NCBI GenBank assembly: GCA_942159475.1
Contig: OW804098.1
Location: 5,990,383 to 6,054,382 of the forward strand
Direction of reading: 5' to 3'
Origin: Sthenelais limicola
Lineage: Eukaryota; Annelida; Polychaeta; Phyllodocida; Sigalionidae
DNA length: 64,000 bases
Shown here: one piece after another, positions 10,668 through 24,200 of the stretch
Layout: each line of letters starts with the position of its first letter
How positions within the stretch are numbered: the stretch's first letter is position 1
Translations under genes and position numbers: made by a program
The notes under the pieces: model-generated
Database searches by the model: none
The model's input: only the letters and a program-made list of their open reading frames with translations
Told to the model about the DNA's origin: nothing

Positions 10668-12177
10668 ATGAACCTCAAATATAATTTGTTACTAGCATGT
10701 ATTGCCTGTTTCACCTTATATATCATTATTTGGCAATCATTAACAATGAAAAGAGAAATTGCTGCAAGTGACCCTTGTGTTTTTCATGTGGAACTTTGTT
10801 GGTTGAGGGATATCATTGGTGCAAAAGTTGCCTTTGACTTGAACCTGAGTCAAAGTAAGGGCATATATGATTTCACCCAACTGTACAAATACAAGGATTT
10901 GAGTTTGATCACCAACACATTGTTCCATGAACCACTAAAAAATCGCTCTGAAGGTGCTATGCTAAATCATATAAGAAAGAGACATAAAAAACATTTCTTG
11001 AAATATAATCTTCCAATAATTAAACAAGTGGGAACCAGCATTGCAGACTACCAGGGGAGGAACTGTTCTTTTAACTACAACCAACACTTTAGCTATTCCT
11101 ATTGGATCTCATCCAGTGGACAAAATGTAAATGTTCATCTCAAGGAATCTGTCATGTCACATCTTTCTAAAAATCTCAGACCTAATTTTTTATTTGGTCT
11201 GATAAAAACAGCAAGGACACAGAAAGAATGTCGTTGGAAAAACTTTAATCGTAATACCCGAGTTTATGGATTTGTATGTGTGGTATATGAAAGGAATTTC
11301 AGTATTGAAATACAAGCTGCACATATGGATATAACCAGTAAACGTATAGATTGTAAAAACTATAGGCAATATACTGTAGTTCTTATGCTTGAAAAAGAAC
11401 ATATCCCAACCCTTATTATGAACCAACTGGAGAAAAACTTGGATGAATTGGCACTCAAAGAATCAGAAAACTGTTCAGTGTCAAAGCATACCAATCCCTA
11501 TTCTCCATGTTACTGGATGAAGAAGGGTCAATGGTACTGGTTCTGTAACAGATGTTTCTATAGGTACAAACTCACACAAAAACAGGAAGACTGCCTTGCC
11601 GAATACTCAGTCACACTGATGGGAGACTCCCATATAAGAGGCAAATTTGTCGCCTTGAAATCCTTCAAATTTAAAAAAAATTGTTAAAATAGATGTCGTT
11701 TTTGCAATGCACCTTGTAGCCCAAATACAGGAATGGTGGCAAAAAGAGGCTGGAAAACCCAAAGGTAGAGATGCTACAAATATTTTAGTTTTGAACACTG
11801 GTCAGCATGATCTTTCGTTTCTTGGTCCAATATATTATATTTCTTTTATGGATGAAGTTTTCAAGTTGATACAAAGAATCCTTAAACATTCAAGAATCAA
11901 AATATTTTGGATTCAAATTACCCCAATTGAACTCTGGTATAAGATTGATGCAGCCAGAAACAATAGAGTGATACATGCTCTCAATGATTGGACAGACCAT
12001 GAGCTAAGAAAAATGGACATAGACATAATCTCAGCTTACGATATAATGATTTCCATGCCAGGATATACCACAGACGGTGCTCATCAATTGTACACAACTA
12101 AAGAATATATTACAGGTGAAGCCCGTGTTGGAAGGGCCATCTTATTTTCATTAATACAGAAGATGTGTCCAATATGA
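10668..12177 (+). pseudogene. NXPE/PC-esterase-like membrane protein, left-arm copy with frameshift
   Basis: This copy matches the intact right-arm gene (29379-30887) but its reading frame breaks at about 11677, where a run of 8 A replaces 7 A. The first part (to 11687) holds the N-terminal membrane anchor, the cysteine-rich middle and the catalytic GDS motif (LMGDSHIRG). The second part (from about 11690, +1 frame) holds NTGQHDL and the DGAH catalytic pair. The remaining protein sequence is the same in both arms. A single-base change in an A run could be a real inactivating mutation, an assembly or sequencing error, or an allele. A TTTCAG just upstream of the chosen ATG fits a splice acceptor; the longer frame from 10650 adds six residues. 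Confidence 0.8.
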
Positions 12178-12198
12178 AGTTTACTAATACTAATTGCA

Positions 12199-13110
12199 AT
12201 GAAAATTTCAGAAATTGGGCGGATGATATTTGTTGGATCTATAATTAATCATCTATCTCACTCAAAGAAATGCAAGGTACCCTGTCCCCGTCGCCATGTG
12301 TGTGCTTTCTGCAACGACACCACCCACACAAGCAATGTGTGTGAGTCACGCACCTCCTTTTGTTGGCCTGAACTCTCCTGTGGAGGAGGGCAGGACTAGT
12401 GACGTAAACATCCAAGATTGCCTACCCCAACTTCCAGCAAGCCTTGACGAGGCTTCTGTACCATCATATTCGGCCATTTCGGAGCAATCCTTCGATGTTC
12501 TAGTAGAGAAAGCGCTAGAAATCGGGAAAGTTCATCATATAGGGGAGGTGCCAACTCAAATGCAGACGTCAACTTGGTGTAGTTTCTTAAAAACAATTCC
12601 GACTGGGATCCTGACTCACATTTCATTCTCGATGGCATGGTCAATGGCTTCCGCCTTGTGAATGATCCATTGTCTATAGAGCCTTATACTGTGGATAATT
12701 ACAGCTCTTGTTTCTCTGATATTGCTTTCAACAGGTTGGACAGATTAATTCAGTCGGAGATAGCTTCAGGGAAACTCTCTGTGGTCTCGGAGAAGCCAAT
12801 ATGTGTTCACGCCATTAGCGCAATAATGAAGCCGGACGGGGGCGTACGCCCGAACGCCCGATAACAGACTGCAGCAAACCAGACAATATTTCCATCAACA
12901 ATTATACTAGCCAGGTAACATCTAGATTCAGCCTTCTGTCAGTTGATGAGGTCATGTCCCAGCTACGCCCAGGCGACTATATGGGAGTGATCGATCTGGA
13001 AAGTGCCTATAGATCAATTACCATTCATCCCAACCAGCATCGATATTTTGGCCTGGCCTGGGACATAAATGGTGAAATGTGTCATTGTATTTCCCTTCAA
13101 TGTTAAATTA
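12199..13110 (+). pseudogene. DIRS-like gag zinc knuckle and RT fragment, left arm
   Basis: It begins 22 bases after the NXPE-like stop, in the same orientation. The first frame (12199-12399) contains CAFCNDTTHTSNVC, a C-x2-C-x4-H-x4-C zinc knuckle as in retroelement gag proteins. Downstream frames give the RT approach (DPDSHFILDGMVNGFRL), KPDGGVRP, ITDCSKP, and a palm-like GVIDLESAYRSITIHP with YFGLAW. An 8-base duplication near 12853 breaks the RT frame and is shared with the right arm, so this copy was dead before the arms formed. It stops near 13110 with no YxDD box. Confidence 0.8.
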
Positions 13111-14700
13111 TCTGCCATGTCGGTAGAATTATTGTCGTTATATTTCATCATTATATCTCCAAAGACTCTATGAAAAAATGTCCACGATATATTTCCTGAA
13201 CAATTCAAGATCTACAGATATATTTGCTCGATTTGATGAACTTGTGATGTCTAAAGACTCAATAACAACCATTCAATGATAAACCTTGTTCCATGTGATT
13301 TATAGATTCCAATTTCTCCACCCTTGGTTGTGTCCTATACAAACATCATGTAGTTTACAAGGTGTTGGAAGGGAAAGCAATGCTTGCAGGTCCCAACTTA
13401 TTCTCTGCTGGCATTTATTTAAGTGGTTGTAACTGTAAGCGTGGAGTGGATTCCTCAAGTTCTCATCCATGCTTGTATAACTAAGACATGCCATTAATTA
13501 ATACATGGGCACTTCTCAATAAACATTGACACAATTCCTACAGCTGTATTTTTTGATAATGAGACATTAAGAAAAATATTGGCATGGTATCAGACTTGTT
13601 CCAGATTCACACTATGCTACATGCATATTGTTACAGTCCCAAAAAAGGGATATATTTGACTGATTTTCAGAATATATAAATCTCATTTTAGAAGGTAATA
13701 TACACTAAAATTGTGTTGTTTTCAAGTGCATGAATGTTTCTAAATTATGTTGTTGAAAGCAATTATCTAAAATTCTGATCAGGCTTTAAGGTGACTCAGT
13801 AGTGATTATGTAACGGGGTGTGCGGGGACGCCTAGCGTGAGTAGCGGGTTACAACTTTTGCCATTTTTCATGCAATGTGTATTCAATACATATAGCAGGG
13901 AATATCAGCATTATGCAGACGAAGTATGTATGTTAAGTCTTGATATAAACATTTCAGCCAGAGAATTTATGCTGATTTTTGGTGTGGAAGTGAGTATCTA
14001 CGGTCCCTACATCCCTACAAAATTTATGGGGCCATATGTGTATAAATCAAATATTTATCAAGAATTTTCTCATCTTTAGCCAATTTTCTCATAATTAAGT
14101 TTTAATATAAAAAATTCAGCCAGGAAATTCATGCTGATTTTGTGTGTGTGTGTTAGTAACTATGATAGCTGCATCCATATATATATAAGAATTTTTATTC
14201 AGTAATCAAATAATCATACATAAATGGGATGAATCCTTCTACAATGTAGTTATACAATGTAGTTATTAAACTTATACTTTTGAATAGTATTACTCTGTTA
14301 AATATTACTTAGTATGTTTAAGAGAACATTATATATGCATCGTTCTCCTGATAATCTTAGTTGTTTTGAAACATATTATAAGAATGTTTTCCTCTGCCGG
14401 CTCTATCAGTGGAAACAGGTAAAATATGATGGAGGGGGATACTTATTTATATTTAGGGAACATGTTAACCATGTTATATTTCAATAATTAGTTTTAATTC
14501 ACTGTATCTTACATATAATCTTTTCTCTTTAGTTCTAAGTCATACAAACTTTTATTTTATATCATTTTCTATTAACTCAATAACTATTCACTTGATTTAA
14601 TCAATGTATGTAGAGGTAAATATTTTAACATTTACAGGTCTTTATTTTTCCCAAGTGGGCTTTACCACGTGATTTGTGTAAGGTTTATAATATTGGACAT
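13110..14700. other. No recognisable gene
   Basis: AT-rich left-arm sequence mirrored at about 26885-28450. The small frame at 13837-14079 and its mirror have no recognisable motif and differ at the ends, so I do not call a gene. Confidence 0.5.
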
Positions 14701-14771
14701 GGCTATGGAATAAAGGCTTTTTCTTCTGTTGGATTTACGTCCTAGTTGACTCCATGTTATTCTGTATAGCT

Positions 14772-15190
14772 TTATATAATAATTGCTCCAGAATCGTACC
14801 CGGCATTTTGGTTAGTTAGCCATGACGGGTTAAATTGTGTATGATAGTCATCAGTGATCTGAAATCTGTCTGATCTATTTATTATTCTAAGTGAGCGGTT
14901 TTGGAGGACTTGTAGGAATTGGAGTTTAGATTTTGGTGCAGAGTCATAGAATATATCTGATTGGTCTAAAAGAGGAAGAATGGTTGTTTTATAGACTTGA
15001 GAGCTAAGGTTTACATTTAGCCTGCTCCTGAGATGCTTAAAAAGCCATAACTTGTGTGACACTTACTTTCTAATGTTTAGAAGATGTTTGTTAAAAGGAA
15101 GGGCACCGTCGAGGACATATAATCATAATTGAGCAGATACAATATGGGCACTGAATGTGAGCAAAAACTGATATAATTCATTTTTAATTG
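14772..15190 (-). pseudogene. LINE RT C-terminal fragment
   Basis: The minus strand encodes LWLFKHLRSRLNVNL, VYKTTILPLLDQSDIFYDSA and LQFLQVLQNRSLRII, the region after the RT palm of APE-type LINEs. Only the part up to 14893 is present in the right arm (24959-25060); the rest (14894-15228) is missing there and a full LINE stands in its place. A related fragment lies at 54930-55190. Confidence 0.75.
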
Positions 15191-15228
15191 GTCTCAAAAG
15201 AGGGGAAATCTTGATTTATATGGGAATT

Positions 15229-15946
15229 CTTCAATTGACCTTGATGAATACTGTTTCTTAAAAGGGAAAACAATTCTAAGCTATTTTTTTTTTCACAGGT
15301 GGTCATCTTTAGCAAATATCATGACAATATGATGAGAACCCTACTAGAGATTCAATTTTTCCCAGCAAGCATTACATTCTTTATTGTATTCTTTCATTTA
15401 ACATTACACTTTATGACAGGCACTGTAAATGTAACATGGAAATAAAAATCTGTTATTATTATTGCACATTACATTTCCTTTCAGGTTGTGGCTGAAACAT
15501 GTGGGTTTTCATAGGAGAAAAACCTAAAAACCAAATGAATCTTAATCCATTCTGGTGTGAAATTATAAGGAAATATATAATATCCTGACATGTCTATCGG
15601 ACTATCCTAAAGTTGTAAGGTTATATAACTATTCTATCTACTAAAAAACTCATGAAGCTTAGACTTGTCAATGTTTCATGAGAATTGCCCACGTTGAATG
15701 TTGAAAATTAGAATTGTACAATGAGAAATTGACACAATATATGAAAGGTTGGAAATAAAAGTCTTCATATATGGACAAAATTAGGCCTAGACAGGGGTTA
15801 TTGACAAAGATTGATGATGTAGGTTCATACTAGATAGAGATAGGGAGTAGAGATACTTAGAGTTGAGAATATATATTGAATTGGATGTTTAATAGCCTGA
15901 GTTTCTATCAACCATTGAGATGAAAAACTCATTAAACATTCAAGAT
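15229..15946 (+). repeat. Large inverted duplication, left arm (inner part)
   Basis: The reverse complement is at 20537-21279 with scattered differences and a ~20-base indel. It includes a LINE-like 3' end (GGAAATAAAAATCTGTTATT, near 15437). Continuation of the arm is interrupted on the right by the LINE at 21.3-24.96 kb. Confidence 0.9.
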
Positions 15947-16159
15947 GAAGAGGCAATGTCACAATCATGGACATTCCCTGCCAAACAAGGCTGGATGATG
16001 GCCCAAACCTATTATATGCCATACCGAGCTCAGCAAAATCTCAGTAGAAAATCACCTGATATGCAAGGTTACGAGCCAAAGTAAAGAATAGAGCTTGGCT
16101 GAAACAGAATAACTATTGGAAATTCAATGTTCAATGGTGAGTTTTGAGGAGGATGAGGA

Positions 16160-16320
16160 AGGTCACTACAGCCGAGTGGTCTAAAGCACTGGATCAGCAA
16201 GGTGGCATGTTGTGGGTTCGAACCCAGGTGCAGACACATACAATTTCAGGTCTTCCCCCAGGTACTAGAGGTGGTGATCTAGTCCTGGTAAAAATGTAAA
16301 AATAAATCTACTGCAGATAA
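16160..16320 (+). mobile_element. tRNA-derived SINE-like unit
   Basis: GCCGAGTGGTCTAAAGC (16172) resembles box A of leucine or serine tRNAs, and GGGTTCGAACCC (16214) is a perfect box B, at tRNA-like spacing. The body continues without tRNA folding, into a stretch ending near GTAAAAATAAA. The words GGCATGTTGTGGGTT and GAACCCA recur in a related unit at 40437-40500. Confidence 0.7.
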
Positions 16321-17114
16321 TATCATGAATTATTTTTAGTTGGCAAAGAAAATCACACCAAAAAATGTACTCAGGCTTTATTGCAAAGCCATGTACTTCA
16401 ACTGCTCTATATTTGTCAGTGTAACTAATACTGGATATTATATTGGGTTAAAAGGATTTGGTATTTTATTATAGTTCAAAGTATTGTCTTGATTGGTTAT
16501 AATAGTATACTTTCAAAGTTTGAAGTGTGTCACTCTGTGAAATTGTTCTTGATATAAAATCTGTTTGAAAAATACCCAAATTATTATTATTCTAGGTTTC
16601 AATTCTGAAAGTCACTCTGCTTCAAATCCAACTCATATTGTAGCTTTGAATAATTACATTTTTTAGTTGAAAGGGTAAAAAAATGTGTGACATAGTCAGG
16701 CTCTTTAAGCTGACCTATTGTGTTACATGCAGAAATAATGAAATCAGGTGGTCATTGAGTTAAGAATAAGTTATTCAGCTGAATTTGATCATGATGAGTT
16801 AAATAATGGGTACATGTGACATCGTCAAAGGTAATCAAGTATGTTTACACAATGTTTTCTTATTCATGAGGACAAAACAGTATGTGAGCTACCTCTGGAT
16901 AGATTTGCAAGAAATAAATCACATTCTTTCATAACAATTCTTGGAACAACTGAGAATAAATGCTTTTCACCCATTTACCTTCATAGGGAATGATAGTTAA
17001 CTTCAGTTGTCCCTAAAATACAAGATAATATGATAAGATCCTGTTTTGTATACTTTTTATATATTATTTCTAGCCCTTAAATTTCACATTAGGATTATTT
17101 CTAAATTATGCAAT

Positions 17115-17215
17115 GCTACAAAATGGCCTTTTTAAATAAGTGCAAGAATTATTAATACACACCTGAACTAAATTTTACCCAGCAAATTGTTATGCTACAA
17201 AATGACCTGTGATAT
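17115..17215 (+). repeat. ATGCTACAAAA motif pair in the spacer
   Basis: CAATGCTACAAAATGGCC (about 17109) and TTATGCTACAAAATGACCTG (about 17190) are the same motif as the cluster at 33.0-33.5 kb. ATGCTACAAAATGACCTGTG is shared with 33008. Confidence 0.6.
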
Positions 17216-18239
17216 ATGAGTAAAAAAATAAGTTTATTCAATAAATCCCCTGATTTGTGAGCATCATGTAAAATTTCATTTTATCCCATTCCATGAAAAG
17301 ATCTTGCAAGGCTGTGTCAATTTCTCTAACACTATGTTATCATTATTACATACCTAATTGTGATTATTGTTACCAATTTATTTGGAATATATTTTACGCA
17401 ATTCAAATTCTATTCCTATGTAAAAATTGCAAAAATGACCTTAATAAATCACGTCTTGGGCTCTAGACTCCTTGATATTTGAGACTTAGCGTCATTTTTT
17501 AGGATTATATAGAGGATATATAGAGTGCGTAAGTGTCATGGTGGCGGGGTGCGAATTAATGAAAATTAGTCGCATAGTTGTACTGATGTGTGGACCGGAA
17601 GTAAATAATCCCCATAGAGTTAGCATTTGGGCAATAAATAATCACTCTATACATCGCCCCAGTAATCGTTTGACGATTATGAAGGCTATAGTTGAAATCA
17701 TTTGCCTCTAAAGATGGATATATGTAAGTTAGAACTCATAAAACTATATGATCGATGAACAAACATAGATTATTTATCTCCGCAATGGTGGGGCTATGGG
17801 AGTTTTGCGCGACATGTCCACATTAAGTCATGAAACTGCTACATTAGCGCGACTCAAAAAATCGCTGCCATGGACTACTTACGCACCCTATTCAGGATAT
17901 ATGACCCCTAAACTGAGACAAGGAGACATATATTTTGAAATTCTGATAATTTCCAATTAAAACCAACATATCTTATTGTTATTTTGTTTTTGATTTATTT
18001 AAGTGCATTTATGTAAATATTTACTTGCAACTATAACCTATGCATTATGACATGCAAGATCTCTAAATAAGATAACAAGTTTATAGTATATGACATAGGT
18101 ATAAAGAGAGGGAATCAGGTGTACTCCTGAGTGTTAACAATCCTTTTATATAGTTGATACATAGGTATGATTGTACAGGTTCGATAGGTTTGTACACGGA
18201 TAAAAATCATAGTTATATTTTTTCAAGATATTTTCAGAC

Positions 18240-19270
18240 TTCTTTTTTTGTGTCTATAGTTCATGAACTATTGTGGGAAGCGCATTCCAGGCAGTTTTAG
18301 CTCATAAATAAAGCTGTTTTTGTAGGTTGCTCATTTTGGAATATTAATTTTGAGATTCTGTCTTTTTTTGGCGTGGCTCCTGGTTGACAAATTTCTTTTG
18401 TCCAGATTACTCACTCTTTGGGAGAGATAAAATGCACTTTCCACAATGTGAATTTCATTTGTTAAGTTATTTAACTCTTGATAGTTTTGGTCAACATTTG
18501 TTCTCTTGTTAACACCCATTATGAATTGTATACAGGAATTTAACAGAGTATGAATTCTACCTATCAGCTTCTTTGAAGGTGACATGTAGAATATATCTCC
18601 ATAGTCAATGACCGGTGAGATTAACATTTTCCCAATAGTTGTTTTTACTTTCTTGTTAATTACATTTTTCTATTTTCTGAGGAGATTTATTTTCCAATGT
18701 ACCTTGTTTATTACATCTTGGAGGTGTTTGTTGAAGGTCAACCTATCATCGATCACTAAGCCTAGATATTTGTACTGTTGTACTTGAGTTAATCTCCCAG
18801 AACCAAACTTTTTGTAACTTTTGGTTTTGTTTTTTGGCGCCCAATATTGAATTTAATGTACTGGGTCTGGGGAAATGTTGTTTACCTTACACCAGGAGTG
18901 AATGCAGTTTAGATTTTGCTGTAGTTGAATTATTAATTTGTCCTGATCTTTGCTGCTATGCAAGAGGACGGTGTCATCGGGGTAATGCTGGATGATTGAA
19001 TTTTCTACTATTTCATTTAAATCATTTATGTAAATTGAAAAGACGATAGGTCCTAAAATTGTTGCTTGAGGAACGCCAAAAGTTATTGTTTTTTGGGACG
19101 AGATAAGACCATTGACTCTAACAGCTTGTTTTCTATCTTTAAGGTAGTTCCACAACCACATGTTGGAATGTCCCAACCATTAATACCATAATTCTCTAGT
19201 TTTAACAATAATTTCTCATGGTGGATAGTATGAAAAGCCTTCTTGAAATCCAAGAAGACGCATAATGCCA
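18240..19270 (-). pseudogene. Decayed LINE reverse transcriptase
   Basis: In broken frames the minus strand encodes FLDFKKAFHTIHHEKLLLKL, WNYLKDRKQAVRVNGL, FGVPQATILGPIVFSIYIND and HYPDDTVLL (the catalytic FADD has become YPDD), then the post-palm region ISPVIDYGDIFYMSP. The order fits an APE-type LINE RT lying 5' to 3' on the minus strand. Frameshifts and the altered catalytic box make it inactive. It lies only in the spacer. Confidence 0.8.
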
Positions 19271-19986
19271 CGCATAATACACGCATAATACAAACAGGTG
19301 TGTAAATAAGACAGACAGAATATAATATAAAATTTGAATAATATGTCAGGTAAAAGCAATGTAACAATGTCTACCAACTTTTGAGAAAACTACTCCAACC
19401 ACATTGCCCTGCAGCAGCGAGCTGGTAAAACCAGTTCATGCCCAGCCTGGCTGACCAAGACAAGAAGTCAAAAGACTTTCCTCCAGCCACCACAGTGTTT
19501 GACAATCCAACCAAGGAGCAGAGCAAATATTATCAGCAAATCACAACACAATTGTCACATATTAGATGGGAATTAAAATAATATATTATTGATAAATAAT
19601 GATTAAATCAGAACTTTAGTAATCATGAAAACACATATATGCCGATGTCAAGAGGATGATCTGGAAGACATGTTCAAGTACCAAATGATGAGCCTCCTTT
19701 TTGTCGCTTTTCAGATGAATACTTTTTAAATCTGTTTTGTAAGCTACTACAGGGCAACCAATATATAGCAATCTTACAGGAATGAGGTACATTGGCAGGA
19801 ATGAGGCAATTGGGCAAGATCCAAAATGGGTTAGCACTTTAAGATACTTTGTATCCCCTCAAAATTGTCAATCCTGACAGACATACAACTAACACAATCG
19901 TCCTAAATATCAAGCTAGTCCTAGGGCAATATCACAATAATTCAGAACTAGTTTCAACAAAAACCCAACACCTTGTTAACCATAAT

Positions 19987-20216
19987 AATATATATGGGTC
20001 AGATTTTCAAAAAATGTACAATTGGCATTTCTACACATTTAGGAACTTCTCATAAATTAGACTGAAAAATGAAGAATACCGGGTATATCTGAGTATATTT
20101 GGTATCACATTGACTTGAAGTATCAGTTCCGTTATTGTTAAACTGCATTTTGAAGATGGGAGAGGATTGGTGAAGGCGAATTGTACATTTTCTGAAAATC
20201 TGACCCATATATATAT
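19987..20216. repeat. Local inverted repeat (possible small MITE)
   Basis: ATATATGGGTCAGATTTTCA plus about 16 further bases (19987-20023) is repeated in inverse orientation at 20179-20216 with one or two mismatches, leaving a loop of about 155 bases. No target duplication could be fixed by eye. Confidence 0.65.
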
Positions 20217-20536
20217 CGTTTTTTTTAAAACATGGCTGATTGTTGGCTTTATTATGGATGAATCTCCCTCTTCCAGTCTGTGCATTTACTGTTTTATTAA
20301 ATCATTTATTAATGATTCAGGGTATATACCTACCCTTGGAGCTCAGAAGATCAAAACCCAACTTGCAGCCCTAGTCAAAGTTAGATTCTGAGCTGAATAA
20401 AACATTGACTATCCTTTTAAATTCTTTCATTCTTTCATCCTTAGCACTATTGAATGAAAATTAGAATGCTGTTCATAAAGAAAGTCAGTACAAGTATATC
20501 CTTTATATCCTTTGTTTTCAACAACTGAAAGGTAAA

Positions 20537-21279
20537 CATCTTGAATGTTTAATGAGTTTTTCATCTCAATTGTTGATAAATTCTAGAAATACCTAGAAAC
20601 TCAGGCTATTAAACATCCAATTCAATATATATTCTCAACTCTAAGTATCTCTACTCCCTATCTCTATCTAGTATGAACCTACATCATCAATCTTTGTCAA
20701 TAACCCCTGTCTAGGCCTAATTTTGTCCATATATGAAGACTTTTATTTCCAACCTTTCATATATTGTGTCAATTTCTCATTGTACAATTCTAATTTTCAA
20801 CATTCAACGTGGGCAATTCTCATGAAACATTGACAAGTCTAAGCTTCATGAGTTTTTTAGTAGATAGAATAGTTATATACAACATACAACTTTAGGATAG
20901 TCTGATAGACATGTCAGGATATTATATATTTCCTTATAATTTCACACCAGAATGGATTAAGATTCATTTGGTTTTTAGGTTTTTTCTCCTATGACAACCC
21001 ACATTTTTCAGCCACAACCTGAAAGGAAATGTAATGTGCAATAATAATAACAGATTTTTATTTCCATGTTACATTTACAGTGCCTGTCATAAAGTGTAAT
21101 GTTAAATGAAAGAATACAATAAAGAATGTAATGCTCGCTGGGAAAAATTGAATCTCTAGTAGGGTTCTCATCATATTGTCATGATATTTGCTAAAGATGA
21201 CCACCTGTGAAAAAAAAAATAGCTTAGAATTGTTTTCCCTTTTTAGAAACAGTATTCATCAAGGTCAATTGAAGAATTT
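20537..21279 (-). repeat. Large inverted duplication, right arm (inner part)
   Basis: Reverse complement of 15229-15946. It ends abruptly at about 21280, 20-30 bases before the LINE 5' end. Confidence 0.9.
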
Positions 21280-21299
21280 TGTTAGAATCTTGATTATTG

Positions 21300-24200
21300 A
21301 GCATTAGTGGCGCCCCCTACCTCTAGCTAGCGGCAGTGTTACCCATAGTTCCATACACCTCATTCTTCTCTACCTACATTTCAAAACCAAACTATACATT
21401 TCTCAGAGATCTGTTACTGTTACGCTAAACAGAATTTGGGCGAAACCTGCCCCATCCCAGTTATGCTATTTTTGTTCATATACTGTTACTGTGTTAAAGC
21501 ATTTATTACCAGTGCACTATTCACATCCATATATTGATACATCTACGATGAGTTATCATTCAATGATACTGTGCTGTAACATGTTGTACCACATACCACC
21601 TGAGTATAAAACAGTCGTCGCTGGTAACCTGTGTCGGTTTATACTGTCATATTTACTAAGAAGTTTATTCTCATCTTATCTAGAGTTAATACTTAGTTAT
21701 GATGTATGAGTACTCCTGTAAATTAAAACCAACACTAAAAGAGTGTAACCTACTCAAGGGGAAAAAGTATTTCCACCTGAATATACGGTCGATAGTGAAC
21801 AAATGGGCTCAACTAAAAATTGAATTAATGAATATAACGTTTGATGTATTCCTTTTTTCTGAAACATGGTTGAGAAATGACATCCTAAGCTCTTACTTCC
21901 ATCTCATGAATTATACGCTAGAACGATTGGATCGAGAACAGGCAAATGGAGGCGGCCTATGCGCCTATATTAATAATACATTAGAATATACAACCCTTTC
22001 CGATCTAAATGTCTTAAGCAAAGACATTGAAGCGCAATGTTTCTACATTAATTACCCTCTATCTAAAAGTCTTATACTTTGCAATATTTACCGTCCACCA
22101 TCAGGACAGGTTGGTACCTTCTGCGATAGTCTAATCTCCATTATAGATCTAGCAAGAGACAAATATCAGAATGCTGAGATTATCATTATGGGAGATCTGA
22201 ATATTGACATACCAGACTCTAATCATCCTAAAAGTCATAGAGACGACTTAAGTAAATTAATATCTAACAAACACCTCCAGTCGTTGATTACATTGCCAAC
22301 GAGACTTGGGCTAAATGGTAACTCAACAGCACTGGACCATATTCTAACGGATATCAAACATATAGGCGAGGGAGGTATAGTGGAATTCAACCTTAGGGAT
22401 TATAGTATAATATTTGTAACTAAAAAGAAAGAAAGAGAAAGCCACAATAGATGTAATTTCAAAGCTAGGTCATATGCCAAGCTAAACGCCGTAACTATCA
22501 ACAATGAGGTTAGCCTAATTGAAAACTGGAATGAATACTACAATTGTACCGAACCAAACGCTGCATGGAAACTCCTCTATTCTAATTATTTGAACATAAC
22601 AAACAAAGTGTGTCCCAAGAAAAGGTATAAAGCCAAAAAAGAAAAACCACCATGGTATTCTAAGGAATTGCTAAATCTTGCCCACAACCGAGATCACTAT
22701 TTCCGAAAATATAAAAAGACAAAAAGGGAAATATTTAGATTAGATTAGATTAGATTTAGATTAGTTTACTTTAGGAATCATGCAAACTCAGAAACGAGAC
22801 GAGCACGGAGTGATTATTTTAGAGACCAACTCCATGAGCATAGGTATGATTATAAAAAGTTTTGGCAAATCTTAAACGATTATTTACCCCTCAAGGATAA
22901 ACACAAAACAATTAATAAGATCATAAATCCTGCAACGGAACAAATGGCCTATGCCGAAAACGTACCTAATATTATAAACAAATTCTTTGCCAATATTGGC
23001 ATTGAGACTGCAAATAAACTACCGGCAAGCAATACCCCATTGAACTTGGGGCCAAGAGCCCCAAACGGAGAACAACTGGAAGCAACCCCCTATGAACCAA
23101 TAAATCTAGTTTCACTTGAGGTGATCATAAATAATCTACAAACTAACAAATCCTCAGGATGCGAGGAAATCCCAATGCATATCTATAAGCTCCTGTTTGC
23201 AGCCACTAAACACCAGCTCATTTTTATATTAAATCTTTCGATCAATAGCGGCATAATGCCGGCTAGGTGGAAAAAAGCCACAGTTATTCCGATACCCAAG
23301 AAAGGAAATGCTACCCAAGTAACCAATTTAAGGCCTATTTCGCTCACCCATGTATTAAGTAAAAAGCTTGAAAAACATGTCAATAACCAAATCCAGGAAT
23401 TTACTGAAACCAACAATGTAATATCTCCTCTCCAAGGTGGCTTTAGAAAAAACGCTTCCACCATAGAAACGGTTTATCTACTACTCTACAGATTAGTTAA
23501 TAATAGAAACACTAAAAATTATAGTAATCTAGTCTTTTTTGACTATCAGAAAGCCTTTGACACCATTAACCATCGCTTACTTACAAACAAACTTGAACAT
23601 TATTTTCTTCCCATATGGTTTAGAACATGGATACAAAATTATTTGACTGGGCGGTACCAGAGGGTACGCGCCAATGATACATACTCGACTTACCTACCGG
23701 TGAAATGTGGCGTACCAAAAGGCTCCATCCTGGGCCCCTTATTATTTAACCTGTTTATCAATGACATATGTCTCTTACCCATTAGAGGAGAAATTCTTTT
23801 ATTTGCAGACAATATTGTACTCATTAACAGCTCCCCCACGCAGGATATGGTAATCTCACGTAGCCAAAACGATACCGATCTAGTGGCTGAATGGAGCCTG
23901 ACCAATAGGCTATCATTGAGCATACCCAAGACCAAAGCTATGTTAATACCAACCAGTCAAATGGCCTTGCAACGTATCCCTGCCCGGGGTATACATATAA
24001 ATGGAATCAATCTCGGATGGGTCGACTCATTTGTGTACCTCGGTCTGACCATCGACAGGCATCTAAAATTTGATCTCATGGCCAAAAGTGTACTGAGCAA
24101 GGCAAATGCCAGGCTCACCAATTTATATATTAATCGTCATGCATTGAATGTTAGAACCAGACTACTTCTCGTAAAATCAATGATTTTAACCTATTTAGAC

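Larger units (their letters stand above)
1064..14893 (+). repeat. Large inverted duplication, left arm (outer part)
   Basis: The reverse complement of this stretch appears at 24959-25142 plus 26881-40440. Paired positions sum to 41504 near the outer end and step to about 40770, 41750, 41555 and 39840 inward, each step explained by an indel described separately. Sampled coding stretches are identical or nearly so; non-coding stretches differ by a few percent at most. The outer edge is sharp: 1064 pairs with 40440. Confidence 0.95.
15947..20536. other. Single-copy spacer of the inverted duplication
   Basis: This 4.6-kb stretch has no inverted partner in the window. It holds a tRNA-derived SINE-like unit, two ATGCTACAAAA motifs, a decayed minus-strand LINE RT and a local hairpin. 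No host gene was recognised. Confidence 0.7.

Noticed and set aside
15947..20536. Host gene in the spacer
   Set aside because: The only protein-like frames are LINE RT relics on the minus strand; other frames are short and featureless.
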